Shown: positions 1-6,942, counted from the stretch's first letter. The stretch is DNA of 7,550 nucleotides from Pseudomonadota bacterium (GCA_018816605.1 JAHIVS010000435.1:1-7550); one strand, 5' to 3'. Numbers and translations are program-made. The notes: generated from the letters alone by a model not told the origin.

Positions 1-77
1 AAACGGGAAGAAGATGAAGAAAATTTGTTTAAAAAAAATCATTATCCGGAAGAAAATGAAAAGAAAAAATTACAGCT

Positions 78-482
78 TCAAACCGGGAAGAATATGGCAT
101 TTTCAGGTCGCTCCTCACAGTTGCAGTCTTCCAGGACAGAGCATGGCCCGGATCCTGTTCTCCACCGATTCGACAGGCCAATCTTTTCATTGGACTTCCA
201 GTCCAGGATTGCCTGCTGCCCAGTCGCATTGTTGATCGCTTGCACATCGACAAGAGTTGCAATGCCGGCCTTGATTGATGCAACGATATTCTCAAGGCCG
301 ACAATCTCGTACAGATCCAGGATTTCTTCAACCGCCAGCTTGCCTATTCCACACGTTGTCACCGCCAGCTTCATGATCTTGTCACAGATGTCCTCGGTGG
401 CCTTCGGATCGGTGATCTTATCTCTGTGCGGAAGGACGGGTTCTTTTCCTAAGAGCAACGACTCGATATACCCATGGATCAT
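78..482 (-). CDS. Hypothetical protein of unknown function, possibly a remnant
   Basis: I do not recognise this protein. From the ATG at 482 it reads 134 residues to a TGA at 80-78. Codons in this frame look like real coding usage (many GC-ending third positions, a sensible acidic/hydrophobic mix), and the opposite-strand frames do not. Residues 1 to about 100 look like a soluble helical protein, with a TTCGIGKLAVEEILDLYEIV stretch. The last 30 residues are rich in Cys, Arg and Pro and could be frame-drifted tail. GAGG lies about 10 bases upstream of the chosen ATG. The frame also stays open upstream to an ATG at 566 and still looks coding-like there (LEWDTKCLVSREAG), so the start is uncertain and that longer form would overlap the HxlR remnant antisense. 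HxlR genes are often divergent from the gene they control, so this may have been the regulator's target. No signal peptide or membrane segment is seen. It may itself be truncated. Confidence 0.4.
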   Translation of the reverse strand: MIHGYIESLLLGKEPVLPHRDKITDPKATEDICDKIMKLAVTTCGIGKLAVEEILDLYEIVGLENIVASIKAGIATLVDVQAINNATGQQAILDWKSNEKIGLSNRWRTGSGPCSVLEDCNCEERPENAIFFPV

Positions 483-525
483 CGTGCCTGCCTCACGGCT
501 GACAAGGCATTTCGTATCCCATTCC

Positions 526-530
526 AGGAG
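526..530 (+). promoter_or_regulatory. Ribosome binding site of the broken HxlR gene
   Basis: AGGAG sits seven bases before the ATG at 538. It supports 538 rather than 551 as the ancestral start, which implies an early frameshift in the reading frame. Confidence 0.5.
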
Positions 531-537
531 TATCCGA

Positions 538-813
538 ATGGGAAAAATCAATGGGTCACGACACATATAAATGCAACCAAGGATGTCCGGTGGAAGCGGC
601 TTTGCAAGTGATCGGTGGAAAATAAAAAGGAGTGATTCTGTATCATCTCTGACCCAACAACTTCGTGAACTTGAAAAAGATGGAAATATACATCGTAAGG
701 TATCTGCTGCGGTTCCTCCCAAAGTGGAATACTCGCTTACAGAAGTTGGAGAAGGCCTGAGAAGCATCGTAATGAGGATGCGGGACTGGGGAAGACAGCA
801 TTTTGGAATATAG
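538..813 (+). pseudogene. HxlR-family winged-helix transcriptional regulator, broken
   Basis: HxlR proteins are small (about 100-120 aa) DNA-binding regulators with a winged helix, often controlling a divergent neighbour. Both ends of the family signature are visible but in different frames. In the frame of 551-649 the sequence reads YKCNQGCPVEAALQVIGGK, then TAA at 623-625 where the family has Trp (GGKWK), then KGVILYHL. In the frame of 649-813 it resumes with LTQQLRELEKDGNIHRKV, VPPKVEYSLTEVGEGL and a terminal RDWGRQHFGI. About 22 residues (the part with the RF-ELRR-PGIS region) are missing at the junction at 649, roughly 65 bp. The best start is the ATG at 538, seven bases after AGGAG (526-530), but that frame ends at 568-570, so a third lesion, a frameshift between 538 and 566, is needed. 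An ATG at 551 is in the conserved frame but lacks a ribosome site. The recognition-helix region is lost, so a DNA-binding product is very unlikely. The family call is firm. Confidence 0.88.
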
Positions 814-840
814 GCTCATTGCCATGGAACCCATAGCCCA

Positions 841-859
841 GCCGGGTGCGGCATTTTTT
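841..859 (+). terminator. Candidate intrinsic terminator after the HxlR remnant
   Basis: GCCG-GGTG-CGGC forms a four-pair, all-GC hairpin (841-852) followed one base later by six T residues (854-859). It lies 28 bases after the stop of the HxlR remnant, where its terminator would be expected. The stem is short, so the call is tentative. Confidence 0.45.
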
Positions 860-1092
860 CTTAGAACAAAAACCGTCTGATATTATTTCCTCATTTGCGG
901 TAAAATGGATTTTTGAAGCTAGCTGCAATGGAAAACAAAAAATGTTAATGAACATACGTGTTCAATGAAAAGATAGGAGACCGGCTGACGCTTTCAGGAA
1001 AGGATTCTGTGCTGCGCTTTCCATTGGCATCTTTCCGATAACCCCAGGGTCAGAAAACTTTTAGGGGTCCTGCATTCATGCCCCTTTTGCCC
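860..1092. other. Gene-free stretch with alternative GC-rich pairings
   Basis: No reading frame here looks coding on either strand. The last 50 bases hold complementary blocks. ACCCC (1041-1045) can pair with GGGGT (1064-1068). GGGG (1064-1067) can instead pair with CCCC (1081-1084), which is followed by TTTT. GGGGTCC (1064-1070) can also pair, with one G-T, with GGGCCCC (1111-1117). Competing pairings of this kind occur in transcription attenuators, but they also arise by chance in GC-rich patches. No known riboswitch consensus was recognised by eye. Confidence 0.3.
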
Positions 1093-1125
1093 TCCGGGTT
1101 TCTTTGAACCGGGCCCCTTCTTTTT
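1093..1125 (+). terminator. Candidate terminator or attenuator hairpin
   Basis: GGTT (1097-1100) pairs with AACC (1107-1110) around a six-base loop. After a bulged G, TCC (1093-1095) continues the stem with GGG (1111-1113). CCCC and a T-rich tract (1118-1125, ending in TTTTT) follow. It could end transcription entering from the left, and it sits just before the TTGACA box at 1131. The bulge and short stem keep confidence moderate. Confidence 0.4.
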
Positions 1126-1130
1126 AGACC

Positions 1131-1159
1131 TTGACATTTTGGATATTATTGATTAGTGC
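1131..1159 (+). promoter_or_regulatory. Candidate sigma-70 promoter for the antiporter operon
   Basis: A perfect TTGACA (1131-1136) is followed after 17 bases by TAGTGC (1154-1159), a poor -10 box. Initiation near 1166 would give a leader of about 140 bases before the antiporter ATG. Its place right after a terminator candidate and before the first gene of a co-oriented block favours it. The weak -10 box means it may need an activator or may not be a promoter. Confidence 0.35.
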
Positions 1160-1289
1160 TTTGGATACGTTTTTGTTCATCAAATATCCGATGAGAGACA
1201 GGCGAAAACCTGCTTTTCGAAGAGATATGCACATTCGAATGAATTGTCCGAACCAGAAGATTCAACGATTGAACGGCATCCGGCAAACC

Positions 1290-1295
1290 AGGAGG
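1290..1295 (+). promoter_or_regulatory. Strong ribosome binding site of the antiporter gene
   Basis: AGGAGG lies ten bases before the ATG at 1306. It fixes that start, from which a clear secretion-type N-terminus is read. Confidence 0.8.
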
Positions 1296-1305
1296 AAGTG
1301 GATCT

Positions 1306-2844
1306 ATGAACGTGGATAAAACTGTAATTGTCATTATTCTTTTCGCTTTACTCCTTCTTCCGGCAAGGGTTTTGGCCACAGAGAGCGCCAACGCCCAAAA
1401 GAGCATTAAAGGGACAGACCATTATACGCTGGAGGTTCTGGTGCAACCGGCAAACGGGGCAAAACCGGACACAAACCAGGGGGAACACGGTGCCAAAAAC
1501 CATGTGAATCTGGGAGAGACGCTGCCATTGTCCAGCTGTATTCCTTTCGCATGTATGCTCTTGTCCATCGCGCTCCTTCCCCTGGTGGCCGGGACCTTCT
1601 GGCACCATCATTTTGGTAAGATTTCCGCGTTCTGGGCGGCCAGCCTGGCCATTCCGTTTGTTGTGATCTACAAAGGGCTTGCCGTATATGAAATTTTTCA
1701 TATCATTCTGGCGGATTATGTCCCGTTTATCATTTTATTGTGGGCGCTTTTTACGGTTTCAGGCGGGATTCTGCTGAGGGGGACCCTGAGGGGAACCCCT
1801 CTGGTCAATACCTTCATTATTCTGATCGGGACCCTTCTGGCCTCCTGGATGGGGACCACAGGTGCCGCCATGCTGCTGATCCGCCCCTTTCTGCGGGCAA
1901 ATGAACACCGAAAAAATAAAACCTTTATGGTGGTGTTTTTTATTTTTCTGGTGGCCAATATCGGAGGGGCCTTAACCCCCCTGGGAGATCCGCCTTTGTT
2001 TTTGGGATTTCTCCATGGGGTGACCTTTTTCTGGACCCTTAAAATTCTTCCCCATATGCTGGTTACATCCGGTATCCTCCTGGTGATCTATTTTTGTCTG
2101 GATACCTATCATTATAAAAAAGAGAAGGTCGCAGCTCCGGACGACGGAGAGAAAAAACCCCTGCGCCTGGTCGGAATCCAAAATTTTATTTTCCTTGGCG
2201 GGATTGTCGGTGCTGTCCTCATGAGCGGCATTGTTGATCTGGGAGAAGTCTCCACCCTCGGGGTCCACAGGGCTGTCCAGGACTGGCTCAGAGATGGACT
2301 GCTGGTGGTTTTCGGAATCGGGTCCCTCTGGGCGACGCCCAGAGTCCTCCGGGAAGAAAATGAGTTTTCCTGGTTTCCCATTATTGAGGTCGCCTATTTG
2401 TTCATCGGGATCTTTATTACCATGATTCCATGTCTCTTACTGCTAAAGGCAGGTCCCGACGGGGCGTTTGCCTTTCTTATCAATGCGGTAAAGGAGCCGT
2501 TTCATTATTTCTGGGTAACCGGGATACTTTCTGCTTTCCTGGACAATGCCCCCACATACCTGACCTTTTTCAATACCGCCCTGGGCGGTTTTTATGCCGG
2601 CATGACCGAAGCCCAGGCGGTTCCGCTTCTGATGACCGAAAAAGCGGTTTATCTCCAGGCGGTCTCAACCGGTGCCGTCTTTTTTGGCGCCTGCAGCTAT
2701 ATCGGGAATGCACCCAATTTCATGGTCCGTTCCATCGCCACCGAGGCAGGAACGACTATGCCAAGTTTTTTCGGCTACATCTTCAAGTACTCCCTGGTCT
2801 TTTTAATCCCAACCTTTGTGGTTGTCACCTTTATTTTCTTTTAA
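1306..2844 (+). CDS. Ion transporter superfamily antiporter (NhaD/CitMHS-like)
   Basis: This 512-aa inner-membrane protein resembles the sodium:proton antiporter / putative citrate transporter group of the ion transporter superfamily. Two half-site motifs typical of that fold are visible: NIGGALTPLGDPP (218-230) in the first half, and FLDNAPTYL (411-419) plus GACSYIGNAPNFM (461-473) in the second. In relatives, such Asn/Thr/Pro-rich re-entrant loops bind the ion or substrate. GTTGAAMLLIRP (183-194) is a further conserved-looking loop. About ten to twelve hydrophobic segments run from 75 to 512. The N-terminus is unusual: a hydrophobic signal-like segment (5-22) with a likely cleavage near VLA-TES (22-27), then about 45 hydrophilic residues before the first core helix. 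The substrate cannot be read from sequence; sodium/proton exchange is the usual annotation, with citrate or another carboxylate as alternatives. It is first in the operon, 34 bp before a histidine kinase gene, so signalling may control it or respond to it. Confidence 0.85.
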   Translation: MNVDKTVIVIILFALLLLPARVLATESANAQKSIKGTDHYTLEVLVQPANGAKPDTNQGEHGAKNHVNLGETLPLSSCIPFACMLLSIALLPLVAGTFWHHHFGKISAFWAASLAIPFVVIYKGLAVYEIFHIILADYVPFIILLWALFTVSGGILLRGTLRGTPLVNTFIILIGTLLASWMGTTGAAMLLIRPFLRANEHRKNKTFMVVFFIFLVANIGGALTPLGDPPLFLGFLHGVTFFWTLKILPHMLVTSGILLVIYFCLDTYHYKKEKVAAPDDGEKKPLRLVGIQNFIFLGGIVGAVLMSGIVDLGEVSTLGVHRAVQDWLRDGLLVVFGIGSLWATPRVLREENEFSWFPIIEVAYLFIGIFITMIPCLLLLKAGPDGAFAFLINAVKEPFHYFWVTGILSAFLDNAPTYLTFFNTALGGFYAGMTEAQAVPLLMTEKAVYLQAVSTGAVFFGACSYIGNAPNFMVRSIATEAGTTMPSFFGYIFKYSLVFLIPTFVVVTFIFF

Positions 2845-2865
2845 TATACTGCCTGGAATAACACA

Positions 2866-2872
2866 GAAGGAG
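2866..2872 (+). promoter_or_regulatory. Ribosome binding site deciding the kinase 1 start
   Basis: GAAGGAG ends six bases before the ATG at 2879. The frame is open further upstream to a GTG at 2816 inside the antiporter gene, but that start has no such site and would add 21 residues that do not fit the domain, so 2879 is chosen. Confidence 0.8.
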
Positions 2873-2878
2873 TTATCC

Positions 2879-4942
2879 ATGAATTTTAACCTCAAAGGAT
2901 TGAAAATAGCCATCATCGGCGGCAGTGACCCCTGTGCTGAAATACTGGATATCTTAACCGGCCCGGGACTGGCAACGCTGAATATCCAGGTTTTGATGGT
3001 GGCAGATACCCTGGCCAATACCGCAGGTGTTGCCCGGGCTCAAAAAATGAAAATTCCCACAACCACAGATTATGCACAGGTGTGCAATCTTGTAAATGTG
3101 GATCTGATTTTAAAGTTGAAAAATGATGAAATTTTGGCCTGTATTCTGGAAAAGGTCAATTCAGAGCGGGTGAGTATTATAGATCTGGATACTTACAGGG
3201 CCATGTCGTTCATCAGTTTTTTGAAAACCGAAGAAGAAAAGATCCAGATCCGGGAAAAAATATGCAACACAAAAGTTTGCCGGGAAGATATTGTCGGCCT
3301 GTTTGATGATTTTTCAAATCGCATGATTGAGATATCGGATCAGAAAAATATTTTCTTAATGACCGAAAGAGAAGATCTGATGGAAGTGGAAAAGGAATTG
3401 TCCCAGATCATCCAGGGAAGTATGATCCCCACCTTTATCATTAACAACGAGCATATCCTTACCCATTGGAACAGGGCCTGTGAGGAACTCACAGGCCACA
3501 ATGCCTATGAGCTGGTGGGAACCGATCGCCAATGGGTGCCGTTTCGCTCGGCCAAACGGCCGACCATGGCCGATGTGATCGTAGGGCAGATGTCCGAGGA
3601 AGATGTCAGAAAATATTACGGGTCCTCCTGGCGGAAATCCAAGATTATCAAAGAGGCCTATGAGGCAGAAGAATTCTTCCCCCATTTGGGCGAGAGCGGC
3701 AAATGGATTTTTTTCACGGCAGCCCCGATAAAATCACCGGATGGCAAGATCATCGGTGCCATTGAAACCCTGAGGGACCAGACGGAAGATAAAAAAGCCC
3801 ACCAGGAGATAGAGCTCCAGGACCAGGAATTGTCCAAGCTCTATGAAAAATATAAAGCCTCTGAGGAAAAATACAGGTCCCTGTTCAATAACAATCCCAA
3901 TCCTATTTTTATCATTGATCAGCAGACCCTTGAAATTTTGGATATTAACCATCGGGTTGAAAATGATTACGGGTATTCCAAAGTTGAGCTTTTGGGCCGT
4001 CCCTTTCTGGAGATGGGCGACCAGGGAGATGAAACCATTAAAGCGGGGTTAAAGGGGCTTAAAACAGGCAAGGCCATTTTATTTACCAAAAAACGTCATT
4101 ATAAAAAACCAAAGACCGCTTTTTTTGTGAACATGAAGGTGGTAAATGCCACCTATAGTCACAGGGATGTGCTCATCGCTTCCACAACCGACATTACCGA
4201 AAGTGTTGAAAAGGAGACCCAGCTTATCCAGGCCGGGAAACTGGCCACCCTGGGGACCATGGCGGCCGGTATGGCCCATGAGATCAATCAGCCCCTGAAT
4301 GTGATTCAGATCTGCGCAGATCTGATGTTGAAGATGATTAAAAAAGGGATTGCCATTCCCGATGATGAACTGAGCATGATGGCCAAGGATATTATCGATA
4401 ATGTTGCCAGGGCTTCCGGGGTGATCAAGCATGTGCGGGATTTTGCAAGGCAATCGGAAAGGGACTTGAAAAAATTAAACCTCAATGATCCCATCAAAGA
4501 TGTGTTTAAGGTTCTGGGCCACCAATTAACGGTTCATTCCGTACACGTTGCCCTGGATCTGGACCCGGATCTGCCGGAGATCCGTGCGGAACACAACCGC
4601 CTTGAGCAGGTTTTTATCAATCTGGTGACCAATGCCATTGATGCCATGGATGAAAAATCGGACAGATCAGAAGGGCCTGTGGAGAAAACGCTGATCATCA
4701 AAACAATGGCCCAGGGAAAAGAGGTGATTGCAACGGTTTCAGATACCGGAATCGGCATGAGCGATACGGTTAAACAAAAAATTTTCGAACCTTTTTTTAC
4801 CACCAAGGAGACCGGAAAGGGAACCGGGCTCGGCACCAGTATCAGCTTCGGAATTATCAAAGACTACGGCGGGATCATTGAAATTGAGAGTGTGGAGGGT
4901 GAGGGCGCCTGTTTTACCATTAAATTTCCTATAATCGAATAG
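2879..4942 (+). CDS. Soluble PAS-PAS histidine kinase with Rossmann-like N-terminus
   Basis: This is a 687-aa sensor histidine kinase with no membrane segment, so it should act in the cytoplasm. Residues 7 to about 115 look like a dinucleotide-binding (Rossmann-type) domain: KIAIIGGSDPCAEIL (9-23), a second strand QVLMVAD (37-43), then VDLILKLKNDEIL (74-86). A PAS domain covers about 172-302 (PTFIINNEHILTHWNRACEELTG, 184-206). A coiled-coil linker (302-330) leads to a second PAS (about 330-443). The dimerisation/phosphoacceptor domain has His467 in AGMAHEINQPLN. The ATPase domain has the N-box around NLVTNAIDAM (581-590), DTGIGM (622-627), FEPFFTT (636-642) and GKGTGLGTS (646-654), all intact, so it should be active. 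The C-terminus is a plain kinase without a receiver, so its phosphate must go elsewhere; the receiver of the next gene, 12 bp on, is the obvious candidate. The signal is unknown; a nucleotide or redox cue through the N-terminal domain is inference. Confidence 0.93.
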   Translation: MNFNLKGLKIAIIGGSDPCAEILDILTGPGLATLNIQVLMVADTLANTAGVARAQKMKIPTTTDYAQVCNLVNVDLILKLKNDEILACILEKVNSERVSIIDLDTYRAMSFISFLKTEEEKIQIREKICNTKVCREDIVGLFDDFSNRMIEISDQKNIFLMTEREDLMEVEKELSQIIQGSMIPTFIINNEHILTHWNRACEELTGHNAYELVGTDRQWVPFRSAKRPTMADVIVGQMSEEDVRKYYGSSWRKSKIIKEAYEAEEFFPHLGESGKWIFFTAAPIKSPDGKIIGAIETLRDQTEDKKAHQEIELQDQELSKLYEKYKASEEKYRSLFNNNPNPIFIIDQQTLEILDINHRVENDYGYSKVELLGRPFLEMGDQGDETIKAGLKGLKTGKAILFTKKRHYKKPKTAFFVNMKVVNATYSHRDVLIASTTDITESVEKETQLIQAGKLATLGTMAAGMAHEINQPLNVIQICADLMLKMIKKGIAIPDDELSMMAKDIIDNVARASGVIKHVRDFARQSERDLKKLNLNDPIKDVFKVLGHQLTVHSVHVALDLDPDLPEIRAEHNRLEQVFINLVTNAIDAMDEKSDRSEGPVEKTLIIKTMAQGKEVIATVSDTGIGMSDTVKQKIFEPFFTTKETGKGTGLGTSISFGIIKDYGGIIEIESVEGEGACFTIKFPIIE

Positions 4943-4954
4943 GGGAAGTGCATT

Positions 4955-6502
4955 ATGTCGGCCAATAAAATACTGATTGTGGATGATGAAGAGATAATCG
5001 TTCGGCTCTTGTCCATGTCGTTGAAAAGTGATGGGTATGAAACGGTTACAGCCTTTAATGGCGAGCAGGGCTTGGAAGTGTTCAAGTCAGAGTCCCCGGA
5101 TATTGTGGTGACCGATATCAAAATGCCGGGAATGGACGGGCTTGAATTGTTGAAAAGAATAAAAGAAATCAATATAGAGACCGAAGTTATTATTGTAACC
5201 GGGCATGGGGATATTGATTCCACCATCACGGCCCTTCAATTCGGGGCCAGTGATTTTATCAACAAGCCGGTCCGGGATGAAGCCCTGGCCATTGCCCTTG
5301 AGCGGGCAAAGGCAAAAATTCATATCCGGGAACGGCTGGAAGAGTATACCAAAAACCTGGAGATAAAAATTGCAGAGGCAACCCGGGAAATAAGGCGAAA
5401 ATCCAATTTTCAAAGACTGCTGATCCACAGCAGCAATGATGCCATTGTTGCCTTTGACCAGGATTGGAAAATTGTGGTGTATAACCCGGCGGCAGCCAGT
5501 ATATTCGGCGAAAAGCCCAGTAATGTCAGAAATAAAATGACCATCCAGGACCTTTATACCCCGAATATTGCCGGTATATTCATGGCCGAGGCAAAGAAAA
5601 AGACCGAACCCGGAGATATGCCCTGGAAAGAGATGGTGCTGCAGACAACCGATGGCCGGAAGATTCCGGTTCAGTATGCCACCAATGTGCTCCGTGAGAA
5701 CAACGAGTTCATGGGGATTGTTAATTTTTTCCAGGACCTCACTGAGATCAAAAGGCTGGAAAAAGAACTGGTCCAGTCAGAACGCCTGGCAGCCGTCGGT
5801 CAGACCGTCAGCGGACTTGCCCATTATGTGAAAAATATTCTCATCGGCCTCAAGGGCGGGTCCTATGTCGTGGACGTGGGAATGAAAAAAAACAATACGG
5901 AAAAATTGAAAGCCGGATGGGAGACCATTAAAAAGAACATAAGCAGGGTCTCTGATCTAACCCAGGATCTGTTGACCTATTCCAAGGAAAGGGAACCTGA
6001 ATTTGAGCCCTGTTCGCCCAATGAAATCGTTGAGGATGTGATGGATCTGGTTTCTGATTTTGCAGCTGCCAATGATATTAAGATTTTAAAACAGACAGAT
6101 CCGGGTGTCGGTGAAATGATTTTGGATCCCCAAACCATACACAGAGCCCTTCTTAATCTGGTTAACAATGCCATGGATGCCTGCATGGAAGATGAAGACA
6201 CCTCCAAAACATTTGAAATATTGATCAAAACCAGCATGGACACAGAAAACTTTATGTGTTTCGAGATCAGGGACAATGGGTGCGGCATGGACGAGGAAAC
6301 CCAAAAGCGCCTGTTTAATCCCATGTTCAGTACAAAAGGAGGCAAGGGGACCGGGCTCGGGCTGTTGGTAACCAAAAAATTAGTGGAAGAACACAAGGGC
6401 ACGATTGAGATAAAGACACATCTGGGGCAGGGGACCAGTTTTGTTGTCAGACTTCCCTATCAGAAAGCGGGTACGGTTGATATCAAGGAGGATGAATCAT
6501 GA
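4955..6502 (+). CDS. REC-PAS-histidine kinase with divergent H-box
   Basis: This 515-aa cytoplasmic protein starts with a receiver (3 to about 120). Its acidic pocket is Asp10/Asp11, its phosphoacceptor Asp54 (VVTDIKMPGMDG), and its switch residues Thr82 and Lys104 (FINKP); all are present. A coiled coil (about 122-150) leads to a PAS domain (150-265), then a transmitter. The phosphoacceptor is His290 in SGLAHYVKNILIGLKGG (286-302). Here the residue after His is Tyr and Lys-Asn follow, not the usual Glu and Asn-Pro, so the H-box differs from the common HEINQP type. The ATPase domain is intact: NLVNNAMDA (401-409), DNGCGM (440-445), LFNPMFST (453-460), GGKGTGLGL (462-470). A receiver in front of a kinase usually lets one phosphorylation event tune another kinase. 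It may accept phosphate from the kinase just upstream (12 bp gap) and signal to the receiver encoded next, whose ATG overlaps its TGA. The PAS ligand is not evident. Confidence 0.92.
   Translation: MSANKILIVDDEEIIVRLLSMSLKSDGYETVTAFNGEQGLEVFKSESPDIVVTDIKMPGMDGLELLKRIKEINIETEVIIVTGHGDIDSTITALQFGASDFINKPVRDEALAIALERAKAKIHIRERLEEYTKNLEIKIAEATREIRRKSNFQRLLIHSSNDAIVAFDQDWKIVVYNPAAASIFGEKPSNVRNKMTIQDLYTPNIAGIFMAEAKKKTEPGDMPWKEMVLQTTDGRKIPVQYATNVLRENNEFMGIVNFFQDLTEIKRLEKELVQSERLAAVGQTVSGLAHYVKNILIGLKGGSYVVDVGMKKNNTEKLKAGWETIKKNISRVSDLTQDLLTYSKEREPEFEPCSPNEIVEDVMDLVSDFAAANDIKILKQTDPGVGEMILDPQTIHRALLNLVNNAMDACMEDEDTSKTFEILIKTSMDTENFMCFEIRDNGCGMDEETQKRLFNPMFSTKGGKGTGLGLLVTKKLVEEHKGTIEIKTHLGQGTSFVVRLPYQKAGTVDIKEDES
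6485..6491 (+). promoter_or_regulatory. Ribosome binding site inside the preceding kinase gene
   Basis: AAGGAGG lies seven bases before the ATG at 6499, within the last codons of the kinase gene. With the ATGA stop/start overlap it indicates translational coupling of kinase and receiver. Confidence 0.75.
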
Positions 6503-6891
6503 ATAAAAAGGTACTTGTGGTGGATGATGATCCCGATGTCAGGTCGTTTGTTGTCACGGTTCTTGAAGAGAACCAGTATACCCCCCTGGTCGCCCATGAT
6601 GGCATAGAAGGCCTGGAGATGATTGAAAAAAGCGCGCCGGACCTGATCATTCTTGATGTACTAATGCCCAGGGGTAGCGGAATTAGATTATACCATCACC
6701 TGAAAACAGATGATGTGCTCAAACATATCCCCGTGATCATGTTCACGGGGATTGCCCTGAAGTCCTTTCTGAAGTCCCAGAAAGCTCTGGATGAGTTCAA
6801 GGGGGGTGAAATACCACGGCCGGAGATCTATCTGGAAAAACCGGTTGAGCCGGAGGAACTGGTTCGGGCGATACAAAAGAAAATCGGGTGA
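6499..6891 (+). CDS. Stand-alone CheY-like response regulator
   Basis: This 130-aa protein is a single receiver domain with no output domain. The acidic pair is Asp9/Asp10, the phosphoacceptor is Asp53 (LIILDVLMPRGSG), Thr83 follows strand four (VIMFTG) and Lys114 lies in YLEKP, so phosphorylation chemistry should be intact. The stretch between Thr83 and Lys114 is 30 residues, about eight to ten longer than in CheY-type receivers. It holds a basic/hydrophobic helix (LKSFLKSQKALDEF) and a GGEIPRPE loop, which may form a special partner-docking face. Its start overlaps the stop of the REC-PAS-kinase gene (ATGA), so the two are translated together and that kinase is the likely phosphodonor. With no DNA-binding or enzymatic output, it should act by protein contact or as a phosphate sink or relay. 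Its target may be the antiporter, the universal stress protein or a distant regulator; the sequence does not decide. Confidence 0.92.
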   Translation: MNKKVLVVDDDPDVRSFVVTVLEENQYTPLVAHDGIEGLEMIEKSAPDLIILDVLMPRGSGIRLYHHLKTDDVLKHIPVIMFTGIALKSFLKSQKALDEFKGGEIPRPEIYLEKPVEPEELVRAIQKKIG

Positions 6892-6942
6892 AAAACAGAT
6901 CGGTTTTTTTAAAATTGTGAATAAGGGAGACAGGATTATACC

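Noticed and set aside
1..95. Similar AAACGGGAAGAA and AAACCGGGAAGAA segments as a direct repeat or insertion footprint
   Set aside because: The match is short and imperfect in a purine-rich patch. No inverted repeats or transposase fragments accompany it.
25..570. 181-codon plus-strand open frame opposite the minus-strand gene
   Set aside because: Its translation is Ser/Arg/Ile-rich with no recognisable fold, while the opposite strand has better codon use. Only its last codons belong to the HxlR start.
1131..1319. 62-codon frame just upstream of the antiporter
   Set aside because: It begins with TTG inside the candidate -35 box, has no ribosome site, overlaps the antiporter start and has an Arg-rich composition unlike a real small protein.
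2816..2878. Longer start for kinase 1 inside the antiporter gene
   Set aside because: The GTG start lacks a ribosome site, the added residues mirror antiporter codons, and a good GAAGGAG points to the ATG at 2879.
6891..6910. AAAAAC/GTTTTT hairpin after the receiver gene, as a terminator
   Set aside because: The stem is almost all A-T and would be unstable. The following Usp gene is only 51 bp away in the same direction, so a real terminator is doubtful.
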